This document shows, one piece after another, positions 35,850 to 46,991 of a stretch of DNA of 64,000 nucleotides. The DNA is taken from the NCBI GenBank assembly GCA_050084985.1, contig JBITNC010000001.1, positions 139,066,001-139,130,000 on the forward strand. The letters run 5' to 3'. Position numbers and translations under genes: made by a program. A model generated the notes under the pieces. It was not told where the DNA came from. It did no database searches and worked only from the letters and a program-made list of their open reading frames with translations. Positions within the stretch are counted from its first letter, which is position 1; each line of letters starts with the position of its first letter. Source of the stretch: Nageia nagi (taxonomy: Eukaryota; Pinophyta).

Positions 35850-36290
35850 CCTGTAGAACCTAAAGATGATTGGGATATGACAATACACTTTGATGGTTCT
35901 CGATGTGAACAAGGTGGTGGAGCAGGTGTTGTATTTATAACATCGTAAGGGATCCCTATACCATATTCATTTAAACTAAATTTTCCTTGTACTAATAATA
36001 ATGCAGACTACGAAGCTTTGATATTAGCATTAAAAACTATTGTTAAATTAAAACTTAAAAGAATTAAGATTATTGGAGATTCTTTACTCATCGTAAATCA
36101 AGTGAAAGGAATCTATCAATGTAAAGAACCTTTACTTCAAAGGTATAAAGCGTTAGTTGAGGAATTATTAAAAATTTTTAACCAATTTAGTATAGAAGCG
36201 GCACCAAGATCATCTAATAGATTTGCAAATGCTATGGCTTCTATTGGATCTCTTATCCCAGAAGATCCTAAAAAATCTTCAATTCAAGTT
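35850..36290 (+). pseudogene. Second (archaeal-type) RNase H domain of Tat Pol
   Basis: An extra RNase H follows the ancestral one, the defining feature of the Tat lineage. Motifs: WDMTIHFDGSRCEQGGGAG (first Asp), a stop at 35946, NNADYEALILAL (Glu), IKIIGDSLLIVNQVKG (second Asp), then PRSSNRFANAMASIGSL, where the usual ADAMA Asp is Asn. Two or three of the four catalytic acidic residues are thus still visible. It would remove RNA from the RNA-DNA hybrid. Confidence 0.85.
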
Positions 36291-36379
36291 GAAATAATTC
36301 AATTGTCTCAATCATCATTACAACAAGAAGATGAAGAAAAAAGTGTATTAAATATTGATGTAACTAATAAAGATAATTG

Positions 36380-37622
36380 GTACAAAGAATTGATAGATTT
36401 TTTAAAATTTGGAACTCTTCCTGCAAACCTTAATAAATCATCACGACGAGCTTTTAAAATCAAAGCAACTAAATATTGTTTGGTAGGGGATATCTTGCAT
36501 TGACAAAATTTCAATGGTATTTTACTCAGATATCTTGAATGGAATGATATTAAAAAAGCTATATCCTTCGCCCATGATGGAACATGCGGAGGACATTTTA
36601 ATGGTGTTGCGATTGTGAAATGATTAATACAAATGGGGTATTATTGGCCAATTATGGAAAAGGATTGTTGTGAATATGTTAAAAAATGTTTTAAATGTCA
36701 ACAATATGCTCATTTATTTTCATGACCATCTCAAGAACTAAATCCTATACAATCACTTTGGCCATTCTCTAAATGGGCATTAGATTTAATAGGACAAATT
36801 ACACCTACATCTTTTAGTGGACACAAGTTCATCATTACAGCAACTGAATATTTTACCAAATGGGTAGAGGCTATTCCTATGACTTCCATCATTGGTTCAT
36901 GAATTGCTGAATTTATAGAAAATTATATTATATATAGATTCAACATACCAAACCAATTAATTATGGATAATGGAAAAAATTTTAAAAATAAGAATGTAAA
37001 ACAAATATGTGACAAGTATAAAATTAAACAAAGTTTTTCCACTCCATATTATCCACAAGGCAATGGATAGGAAGAGGCTACTAATAAAACTATTCTAAAC
37101 ATTTTAGCAAAAATAGTAAATGATTCTCATAGAGATTGGCATATAAAAATACCAAAAGCCTTATAGGCTTATCATACCAATGTACGCACTCCTATTGGGG
37201 CAACACCATTCTCTTTAGTATACGGAGCAGAAGCCATCCTACCCATAGAACTTAAGATACCATCCCTTAGAGTAAATCTAAGTGAGCAAAATTCTGACAA
37301 GGAAGCAAGACAGACTCGCTTAGATAAGTTATTGCTTTTAGATGAAAAATTTATTAATGCTTTAGAGCATATGCGTGTTTATCAGAAGAGGATAAAATGA
37401 GCTTTTGATAAAAGGGCTCTAATTTATGAGTTCAAAATAGGTGATTTGGTTCTAAAAGAAAATCAACAAACTTTACGAATAGAATGACAGCTTAGAGATA
37501 AGTTTGCTCCAAATTGGTTAGGACCATATATCATTAAGAAAAAATTTGGTAAAGGAACTTATCATTTATCAGACTTAGAAGGAAATGAAGAGCGTGAACC
37601 TATAAATATCATGCATCTTTGA
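36380..37622 (+). pseudogene. Integrase of Tat element
   Basis: The HHCC zinc domain is present (AHDGTCGGHF, then KKCFKCQQYAH). The DDE core follows: WALDLIGQITPTSF (D1), LIMDNGKNFKN (D2) and STPYYPQGNG then EEATNKTI (E). The C-terminal part shows TPFSLVYGAEAILPIEL, then FKIGDLVLKENQ and FAPNWLGPYIIKK. In-frame stops include TGA at 36621, 36723, 36900, 37398, 37495 and 37620, mostly explicable as CGA to TGA or TGG to TGA, and TAG for Gln after YPQGNG. There is no chromodomain, as expected for a non-chromovirus. It would insert the cDNA, giving the 5-bp target duplication. Confidence 0.9.
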
Positions 37623-37742
37623 CCCTTCTATATATAAAAAAAAAAGTGTACATTAGTCTTCTTTTGTTTTATTTTATTATTAAAATAATAAATAAATAAA
37701 AGTATTAATATTTGTCAAGTGTTAATGATTAAAATAGAAAAG

Positions 37743-38963
37743 ATGAATCTAGTAAAGGAATCTGCTGAAGGTAGCATAGTGTAACCACAAGTACGATTTC
37801 CACCGCCAAGATATCCAGGTGATTTAGCATTAACATATTTAAAACATAAATTTGATTTTAATCTCTTAAATTATTTACGATTGACTATTGATGAACAATT
37901 TGAAAGAACATACCATATATTTTTTGGTATAAATAATGGTTGGGAAGTCACTTTTTGTGGATACGAAGCTAGCATTATTTTAGATCCACAAATCTATTTC
38001 ACCCATATGGAAAGAATATCAGAAGAAATAATAGCTTTCTACCTACAATGGCCTTATGGAATACCGAGAATCATCATAAATTGTCAATTAACTAAGTATT
38101 CACTCCTTTTAGCTAGGCTAAAATACATTAAACAATTAACCAAAAGCCTAGAATGGATGGATGAACTTTTAAATTATTTACCCCATAAAAGGGTAACTTA
38201 TGATTTTTCAAACACCTTTGTGGCTTTTCCTCCTAGAACGTTACAACAATAATATAGGCAAACTCATAGATTTCATCGCATGCAAATGTGACACACAATT
38301 TGGAAACAAAGATTGGAGAAAAGGCAAGCTTGTCGTATTGTCGAGCTTACAATGATAAATCAAATAAGGGTTTGAAATGAGATTATCGAAAAACTATCAA
38401 AAAGACATAAAGTATTGAATAATGGAAGTTATCTTCCAAGGTTCGAAAGTAGGTATGACAAAGATCTCTTTATGAAAGTTATTCGTAATGTTCCTACTCC
38501 TTTGTATTCAAATATCTTTTCCATGCCTATTGAAATATAATAAAAAATGGCCTTGACGTTCTATGATGCACGTGAATCTTACGGTTGGGATGTCAAAGTA
38601 AATGGATATCAAGTTATTGTTTGTATCAATGCATTTGAGTTATGGTGTTCTCCTAACTCATAATATGATTTAATGATATATTTCTATCTTCTGTGGCCTA
38701 TAGAAAAGCCCAAAATAATAGTTGATTGTACTCACAACCTGACTTTAAAACATCGAGAACAAATCATCTCAATCACATAAACCGTAACATTCGAACACTT
38801 AGATTATTGTGTTCCAAAAATCTATCATAATCAAGTGGTATTAGATTTTAGTTTTTTGTTTAGTTCAACACATTGTTCATTTAACCCTGATGCGGTTCAG
38901 AGTAGATTTGAACACGTCATGAATAGATTCCCTAGAAAAATTTTAAAAGTCCTAAAAAATTAA
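37743..38963 (+). pseudogene. Extra sense ORF of Tat element, two homologous modules, unknown family
   Basis: The frame starting at ATG 37743 stays in register for 406 codons to TAA 38961, broken only by point stops (for example 38250 TAA). I do not recognise the family. It contains two related ~115-residue modules. Module 1 (~37881-38250) has NGWEVTFCGYEA, then IIAFYLQWPYGIPRIIINC, ending VTYDFSNTF. Module 2 (~38530-38880) has YGWDVKVNGYQV, then MIYFYLLWPIEKPKIIVDC, ending VVLDFSFLF. Shared positions follow G-W-x-V-x3-G-Y, FYL-x-WP-x3-P-x-I-I-x2-C and V-x2-D-F-S. The start is supported by the position just after integrase. No signal peptide or membrane segment is evident. Extra sense ORFs 3' of pol are known in Tat elements, but I know no function for this one. 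Confidence 0.65.
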
Positions 38964-38969
38964 AAATTT

Positions 38970-40870
38970 TAAAATTTTAAAAAATTGAAAACTATAAAAC
39001 ACATAAAAATTATAAAATCTACCTAGATGGAAACATCTAGAGGTCACTTGGCAATTGGGTGCCTTGCCCTTGTATAATGTGAATATATGTTACATGTCAT
39101 TGTAAAAGTGATTATCTAGTAAATGTGTAATGTGTGAAAAGGTCATCTTAGAATAATCTCCTTGTTATCACTACATTCAATTTGTCTTTTCTTTCATAAA
39201 GAAATGATATACCATAGATGATACAAAAACATAAAGTTTGTGTTTGAAGGAAAATCTAAAAACTCCAAACACTTACGACATTAAAAAATTCTAAGAGAAT
39301 TTGAATGAAATCATTCTAAGATATATTAAGAGTGAAAGTTATGTGTCTATCCTATTATTCGCTTCATCTCAAACCCAAGAATCAAAAAAAAAAAAGAGGT
39401 GGATAAAAAAAAATTACTACATTATATCAATGATTCTTGGGTGATTACAATATCCTCTATCAGGGCTATGGACGCCTGACTGGTAGTAGAGCAAGGTTGT
39501 AGCAAGATCGAGGGGTTAATCCTCATTGGGGCTATGGATGCCTATCTAGCAATGAGGCATCCTTACGAGTGGTGATATGTCCATTTTGGTTAGCGACCTT
39601 CTTTCCTATGGACTTCTATATGTTTCATATGGATAGACTAGATTATTAATGTCTCTAAGATATTTCATCTCAAATGATCTAAGAAGGGAAATGAATCTCA
39701 CTACACACACTAGAGTTTATAGATTTTTTATCAACATATAACAATATTGTTTGATATCATATTAGGTTATTAGATCTTGAAATAAAGAGAGATAAGGTAG
39801 ATGTTATAATAACTTGGTTATTAATCCAAAATCACCTAATTGTTTATCATAATTTGTATTTTGTTTGTGTTTAAAATCATTTGTGTCATTTTGTTAAACT
39901 CATTCCTTTTGAGAATATCATTACCGTTGAACATTATTAAAATTGCTTTTCTTTGGAAAGGATAAGAATGATTATTTATTGTTCCCCTGACCAAGATAAA
40001 CTTAATGTTCATAAACCTCCAAAATCACCTAATCTTTTGTCATAATTTGTATTTTGTTTGTGTTTAGAATCATTGGTATCATTTTGTTAAACCCATTTTT
40101 ACCATTATCTATTACCTTTGAACATTATTAAAATTTGCTTTTCTTTGGAAAGGATAAGAATGATTATTTATTGTTCCCCTAACCAAGATAAAGTTAATGT
40201 TCATATGCATCCATAAGTCACTAGTTTGTCATGTCAAGAGGTTTATTGTAAAATTGCCAAGTACGGAAGATGATGCATCTGATTCCAGAAAAATATAATA
40301 AAAATATGTCCTTAAATAACTTAACCTATTTAAACAACTATGTTATTCCATGTTATCAATAACTTAAATTAACTTAACTTATTAAATTGGTAAATTAGAT
40401 TTATTGTTTATAGCAACTATAATCGTACTTATTACTAAATTAATTTTGAGATTAGTAACATCATCAAACTAATTTGTTGATTTATGTTATATATTTTATC
40501 ATTATTTAAAAATTACAAAAAGTATCCTCAAAATTATACATCATACATTCCACAATTATATCTACACATCATACATTTTGAAAATTACATCTATCATTAA
40601 CATCTATTCATCATCAAGTAATTAAAAGACAATTATGATCTACATAACATCACATTATACCTATTTCATCATAAATCTATATATAGAATGAAAGCTCATG
40701 CATCAAAAATCATACAAGTACCATAAATATCAAAGATCTATCCATCTATATATACCTCATAATAGTCCATCAAAAGGTCATCATAACATCATGAATCATA
40801 AAATAAAACTACAAGGGTCCAATAACCTCATAAGTATATAAAAAATAACATCATGAAAAAAGGTATCCTC
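38970..40870. other. Noncoding spacer of Tat element
   Basis: AT-rich sequence between the sense ORF and the antisense PMD gene. A 193-bp direct duplication lies inside (39826-40211), together with a less AT-rich patch near 39450-39560 containing two GGCTATGGA(C/T)GCCT blocks. No ORF was seen. Confidence 0.6.
39826..40211 (+). repeat. 193-bp tandem duplication
   Basis: CCAAAATCACCTAAT starts at 39826 and again at 40019. The two copies stay closely similar through TGTTCCCCT(G/A)ACCAAGATAAA. Confidence 0.85.
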
Positions 40871-40879
40871 AAGGACTAC

Positions 40880-43170
40880 CCCAACCACTGCCTTGTTTGC
40901 TAGGACTACTCGGTCGCCTCTATCGTCTACTAGTCTCTCCGGTACCCTGACCTGGAGGAGTAGTGCCTATGGATCCTGTAGGACTACCCAGATGCTGAGA
41001 TCCTCATAACTTGGATGAACCAACAGCACCTAAGGGATATGCTAGGGTGTACCACTCCTACTAGGAAAACCTTGGGACCTCTGAGTCCTACCTGGAGATC
41101 CAACTGTGCCCTATGCACTACTGCCTATCTGATATGCTGAGATATCTATAGGCATATAACTATCTAGAGGTATAGGATAGTGAGCCCTTGGAGTAAAAGT
41201 TGGAACACCTGTTAGCCATGTCTATACTATACCACTATAAAAATCTCATTGTTAACAAATGCCATGATGGAAAATTGAAGAACCACCTTCGAAAGTAGAT
41301 GTTGCTCCTAACTGATGAGCCTGAGCTCCCTGTAAAGAGGAATGAGCCTCATCTCTCTCCTATTTGTATCTATCTTGCTCAGCCTTATACCTGTACATGC
41401 ATGAGTTGGCCTATGCCAACTGGTATCTTAGCTCATAAATGTCTCCTAGCAAAGTATCAATGCTAGGAACCTATGTAGCATGAGCCTCCTTGACTCTGTG
41501 TGCAACCTTTGGGGTAGCTCCCTCCTCACCTACACCTGTAGCCTCCTCCTCAGGAGCTAACTCCTCAGGAGCATCTACCATAACCTCCTCACTGATAACC
41601 TCCTCTCCCGTAGCCTCTGCTCTTGTAGGCTTCTTACCTACCTCTCCCTCTCCTACTGTTGCACCCAACTCCTCAACAAAATCGACATGCTAATGAATGT
41701 GTTGACCCTCCAATCCACCCTCTAGGCCATCATCTCCCTCCTCCCACCAAGCCCTGAATGCCTTAGATACCCTAACATCATCCTCCTGATGTCACCCTCC
41801 AATGATACCTCCTCCTAAGTAGGATCAGGATCTACATAAACTAATGGTTATATACTATCTACTGAGATAGTGCCCTCATGCTGATATGGCACTGATGGTG
41901 CAGGCACATCCTAAATAAGCTAAAATGATGGCACACTCTCTCAAAATGAAAATACTCCAAAAAATTTACTCGATGACCACTCAAAACATGTGGTTATTGA
42001 ATACTAGTAAGCTCAGCTGCAAGCTCTCCCTAGATGGGATATGAACGGTAAGGTCTGAATCTCACTCAATCTGGAATTAAGTGACTAATCATGTGGTGAT
42101 AATAACTCACGTATCGATGAACTCCATCTGATGGGTGAATATAAAAATCATCACGCCATCTAACTATGCTAGCCTCATAATCCAAGTGGCTACCAAACCT
42201 AGGCATCGATAATCCTGGAGGATGAGCCATAGCTATATGCTCATAAGCCCATGCATGCAAGGTGACAATAATGGATAAAGAGGCCCTATGCCCCTGAGAA
42301 TAAAAGAATAGCTCTCTGTAAATCTGAGCTAATAGTGTAGGTGCCCAAGCATACACTGTACCATGTTGTATCATATTTGCAATAATGGGCAATAATGACC
42401 ATGGAAACCTCCCACTGCCAGTATCAAGGAGAGCATAACACTGTACTAAACCCATCAAGTAGGAAAAATGGATTACCCCTTGATGATCCTCCATCCAATA
42501 CTAGTAGTATCAGATGCCACCTGAAATAATCTCAAAAATAATAGTATCAATCTATGTATATCCTCCACTATGATAGTCATCTCCCCTATTGAAAGATGAA
42601 AAGTACATGTCACTATGTCCCATCTGTATAACAACGTAGCTAATAAAGGATACTCTCAATGAATGTGACCCATGTGTGGACCCACTCCAAAACCAATTGA
42701 CCTAAAAAAAGTGTGATCAACTGGACCTAGAAAATCTCTACCCTCCTGTAGAATCAAGGGATATCTACCTCGAGGCTCAAAGATGTCTCAAACCTGTATA
42801 ATGTTAAAAAGGTTTAGCTCAAAAAAAAATATGGCATTTCATACTAAAACATTGATTTTTCTAATAGGTAAGACTCAGTCACTGACATTCGCATTCCAAA
42901 CACTGGTGACTCTGTCATCCGTTCAGCCTAGGTCAGCGATCGAGGCCGAATTATAAAAAATTTCACAAAAAATATAAATAAAAGCATGATTTACAAATTT
43001 TATCCAATAGAAATAATCAAAATAAATTTTAAATGTCATTCACAGTTTCAATTTTGAAATTAAATGGTTAAATTACAAATTATAAAAAAAAATAGAAAAA
43101 AAAGTTATTTCAAAACCCTACCTCTTCCCAGATAGGTCGAGAACATCTAGTGGACCATCTACATGGAGGC
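40880..43170 (-). pseudogene. Antisense plant mobile domain (PMD) gene in Tat element
   Basis: Minus strand, opposite to gag-pol. Proposed exon 1 (43170-43118) starts MPPCRWSTRCSRP and ends at a GAG/gtaggg donor. An intron runs to an acceptor ATTATACAG near 42793. Exon 2 opens DIFEPRGRYPLILQEGRDFL, then FHLSIGEMTIIVEDIHRLIL (the PMD hallmark). After a frameshift near 42500 comes the 142-codon ORF 42494-42066 with YAWAPTLLAQIYRELFFYS and LHAWAYEHIAMAHPPG. Next come an acidic Glu/Ala-rich segment (41668-41471), a coiled coil (ELRYQLA, then YKAEQDRYK) and a Gly/Ser-rich tail to about 40880. Stops such as the TGA just after the acceptor fit CGA decay. PMD proteins are linked to transposon silencing and to transposases. 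Antisense PMD-type ORFs are known in Tat elements; the role is unknown. Confidence 0.75.
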
Positions 43171-43860
43171 ATGATGATTGTAACGAATATCAATGGTTGG
43201 AAATCAACAAAATTGTAATAGAGACTGGTTCTGGTAGATAATGAAAGTGACAGGTAAAAAAGAAATGAATAAGAAAAAGTTAAAAACTTTTTCTTTTTTA
43301 TCCAATGGAGAAACATCGATGACTGGAGGACGGATGCCGATGACTACCACTAAATGCCGATGATTGGAAGTAAAACGTCATGTTTGTGAATAGCCATGAG
43401 AATATTAAAAAATTTCTCAAAATAACCTTGAATTGGTCAAAAAAATCAAAATACAATAAAATGTGATGTATCATTGTTACAGGAGATCATCTTGAAACTC
43501 CGTTGTCGGGACAAAGGACAACACCATCAAAACTCATATACTAAAGAAGGCTTATATGGTACATGTGTGCTTAGACATGTAAAACAACATAATAGAAATG
43601 TCATGCAACTATCACACAAGCTCAACACATTATCATACCAAAAATAGTCACTTCTGAAGTATATTCAAATTTATTTTCAAAACTACATCAAATGTTAAAA
43701 GAAAACACATTTTATCATAATTTGATAAATCAAAATTTTGATTCATCTAAGAAATTGAGTCAAAACTTATATCATAACAAAGCAACAATAAATAATCAAG
43801 CAACAAAGCTTCTCATTCTATATTTTTGAAATCATCAACCACATTTTCGGTTGATAATTC
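43171..43860. other. Region between PMD start and polypurine tract
   Basis: Should hold the promoter of the antisense PMD gene, if it has its own. CpG-rich patches resembling the middle of the LTR (gatgactgg, gccgatgac) occur at 42880-42950 and 43310-43380. No gene was seen. Confidence 0.4.
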
Positions 43861-43874
43861 AAAAAGGGGCAAAA
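43861..43874 (+). promoter_or_regulatory. Polypurine tract of Tat element
   Basis: AAAAAGGGGCAAAA directly abuts the TG of the 3' LTR, the expected plus-strand primer position. Confidence 0.85.
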
Positions 43875-44721
43875 TGTAGACACCTAAAAATGTCCCTTTT
43901 TTAACTAGTAAACATTGAAATAATCATAACTCTTTGAGACAATATAAAATAGGTTTAAAAAACATATTATTGGATAGCTTTCATCAAGTACATGCAAAAT
44001 GAGTGGTCACATGACTCTTTTAGGTAAAATTGGCTATTTGGCGGTCATTTTAATATTGTTACAAAATTCAAAACCAATCACCAACGACCCAAAACAATCA
44101 TCGACGTTTTGAGATGATCATCGACGTCCACCTAGTAATCGTCAGTGACTCTGTAACAGCCAAAAAAGAAACCAAAATAGTGAGAGAAAGTTGAAACATT
44201 TCATTCTTCCAAGATGATGTGGATAGAGGGGGTCAGTTACAACCTACGGTGGCTTTTCACTTCCCCTTACTAGCCTTGGAACATCTCATCCAAAATCTAT
44301 AAATACAAGCTAATACAAAGCAATAGGGACTGGATCTTGACCCAATTTTGAAGTAGGGTAATGCTACCAAAATCTTGTGAGCTCATACCTTTTATTATTT
44401 TATGTTAGCTTCAATTTAATACATGTCATACATAGATGCTTTGATGTTATTGTCTTTTGCATGTGTGTAGGATTTATAGGTTGTCCATATCAAGGAGAGA
44501 AGCAAGCAAATCAAAAATAATGAAGATCTAATACCCTCATTTTGGCAAATGGCATTTGTAAAAGTCCCTTCCAAGGGCAAATTGTAGTTTGAGCTGAAAA
44601 TCAATATCACTTTATAATTACAACATTTCTACCTATTTTACATAATTTGAAGTTTAGTAAAAAGTTAAGAATAATTGCATTTTATGTTATTCTACATTCC
44701 AGCTCTATTTTCACTGCAACA
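43875..44721 (+). repeat. 3' LTR of Tat-type element (847 bp)
   Basis: Same length as the 5' LTR with no gaps by eye, about 45 substitutions. TATA-like TATAAATAC at 44298-44306. The minus-strand ORF 44416-44610 is the LTR copy of the one at 27434-27628 and is not a gene. Confidence 0.95.
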
Positions 44722-44726
44722 TCAAT
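44722..44726. repeat. Target site duplication TCAAT, right
   Basis: Five bases directly after the 3' LTR, identical to 26888-26892. Confidence 0.95.
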
Positions 44727-46150
44727 GAAAAAGTGTTATATTGATCCTCATACTTCTCCTAACCAAAATCCTAGTACTCAAAACCTACACATCTTAGTTC
44801 TCTTGGATGTACATGTGAAGATGGAGATGATAAGCCCTGGAGACTCATTAAGTGATTAAGAATGATTTTAAAGACTTATTGAATTATAGTTAAGCCTAAT
44901 GATTAAATTAAATATGGGGTTATTTCCATTTATGAATTTTGCAAACCCTAATATGTTATACAACCATCAAAAGTGTAGAAATTCATGTGTAAATAAATGT
45001 ATTGTATTTAATCTTGTTATGACCTATTTTTGAAAACTAGACCATCTTGATGTACTTATTAGGTCATTTGTGTAAAGATCAAGAATGATATTCCAAAAAC
45101 TTGTAGTATGAATTATTTCATAACCTAATCAATGATTGGGGTTATACTTTACTTTATGTAATTATAATACCTTATCATGGAATAAATGACATCATTGACT
45201 TGTACTTTAAATTTGATTATTTTCATCTTGAAGACATAATGATAGGGTTAAATAGAAAGGATCCTAAGATAAAAGATGAATGAAATAACAAGTAGAGATA
45301 ATTTTGATATGGATAATAATTTATTTTGGAGAACTATTATTGATTATATAATAGCATAAAAACAACTTGGTTTAATATGATTGTGGAAAAAACCTAACCA
45401 AGTTTGAACACTAATGAATGTCAAGTGTTGTGAAATATATATAGGGGATCATTATACTTAAAATAATTTGGAAACCTAGATGATAGTTATAATACCCTAA
45501 AAGGTGATATTAGGAAGATAAAACCTATTTATTCATAATAAATAAATAAAAGGTTTGACTAAGTGTAGTAATTAGCTAAGCATACTAATGGATGACCTGA
45601 TAAACCAAAGTCCTTATTTGTAAACTTATGTATTAGTACTAGGTAAAATAATAATATGCTTTACTTGTGGGTTATTATATTTGTAAACTAATATGAATAA
45701 AATATTTTTAATCTCTGTTAGTCAAGTCATTTGACAATAGCAAGTCAGGTTCATTCAATTATTTTACCTAGTTCAATGGTATAGGTCTAGTCATTCATAC
45801 AAGTGATGCCTTAGAAAGGTGAGAATTATTTTTGGACACTAGAAATAAATCCCATAGATCATAGTAGTACTATCTTAGTCTCAACAAATTTCCATGGATA
45901 GAGACACAACAAAACCTAGCATTCATGCTACCATATGCATATACACTCACATAAGTTCTTACACAAGTATTGTTGTAAATAAATCAAATAAATTATAAAA
46001 TATAAGTATAGGTATTATTTCTCATTTCTTTATATTTTCATACATAATGAATACATGAATGATAATTCAACTCTATCATGATTAGGTATAATTACACTAC
46101 ATTTTTTGACATATCATGTCCTTATTAGGTGGATGTTAAATAACCATCAC
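44727..46150. other. Flanking DNA of the Tat insertion, no recognisable gene
   Basis: A 70-codon ORF (44647-44859) starts inside the LTR and is accidental. Removing the element joins 26892 to 44727. No coding similarity was seen across that join. Confidence 0.5.
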
Positions 46151-46159
46151 TATTTTATG

Positions 46160-46560
46160 ATCATTTGGTTGGAACTATACCAACCATTTTCTTGGATTAT
46201 TTTGTTGATTGGGACTAAACTAATCATCAATCTAATGGATACATTATCATTGATACTATAATTACATACATGGTTGGGACTAAACTAACCTTCTCTTTAA
46301 TTCACCTTTATTGGTTGGATCTAAAATAACCTCCATTATTTCTTTGTGTCACCTTTGTTATTTGGGTCTAAACTAACCTCCATTATTTCTTTGAGTCACC
46401 TTTTTTGGTTGGGTATAAACTAACCATCACCTTTATATCTCTCTATGATATTATGTCACATCTAATAATGGGGCATGTACCTCATGATGATGTATGGCAT
46501 ATTTCTTTAATTCACATTTGTTGGTTGGGTCTAAACTAATCATTCCTATGCTATTTCTTT
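46160..46560 (+). repeat. Imperfect minisatellite based on TTGGTTGGG(A/T)CTAAACTAACC
   Basis: About seven diverged copies begin near 46166, 46206, 46272, 46311, 46361, 46413 and 46521, spaced irregularly by 40-110 bases, often followed by a CCATTATTTCTTTG-type block. A second diverged motif (CATCTA(A/G)GAATGG then CAT) recurs at about 46450-46730. Confidence 0.75.
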
Positions 46561-46969
46561 ATGATTCATATGTTACATCTAGGAATGGAGCATACACCTT
46601 ATGATGATGTTAACATATATGGTTTTGATTACATGTGTTTTATCTAGGAATAGATCATGTAACCCAAGGCAATATTGATACACATTTATTATGATCTTAT
46701 ATGTATGCATCTAAGAATAAGACATTAAATATTTTATTTGGTATTCTCAATATAATGTATGCATATTATATTAATTTCATCCTTGCTCTTTCATGTTATA
46801 TCATTTGTGATGAAATGTTATGATGATTTTCTCTTACTATCACTATCATATCTTTTATGAGTTAACCATCACATATATGCTTGGAGTTTGGTGATTTTAT
46901 CTCTCTTATTTTTAGGTTATTATTTTCACATGGTTGATTCTACTTCATGCAATCCATTTGATTTAACAA

Positions 46970-46991
46970 CCAAGTAAAAGAGGGGGTAATA
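46970..46991 (+). promoter_or_regulatory. Candidate polypurine tract
   Basis: CAACCAAGTAAAAGAGGGGG, almost the same context as at 20255-20280, again just downstream of a minisatellite. It suggests the 3' end of a related decayed LTR element. No LTR pair was found. Confidence 0.4.

Larger units (their letters stand above)
26893..44721 (+). mobile_element. Complete Ty3/gypsy LTR retrotransposon, Tat type, with extra sense and antisense genes
   Basis: The element is bounded by two 847-bp direct repeats that start TGTAGACACC and end CACTGCAACA, and flanked by a perfect 5-bp duplication TCAAT. Total length is 17,829 bp. Internal order is leader with repeats, gag, protease, RT, RNase H, a second archaeal-type RNase H, integrase, an extra sense ORF, a spacer, an antisense PMD gene and a polypurine tract. 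The second RNase H domain and the extra ORFs between pol and the 3' LTR are hallmarks of the Tat lineage (Ogre/Retand relatives). All ORFs carry stops, many from CGA to TGA changes, so it is no longer autonomous. The LTRs differ at about 45 sites (5-6%, hand count), mostly transitions. Confidence 0.95.

Noticed and set aside
41490-41693. 67-codon Ser/Pro-rich plus-strand ORF
   Set aside because: It is the antisense shadow of the Glu/Ala-rich tail of the PMD gene.
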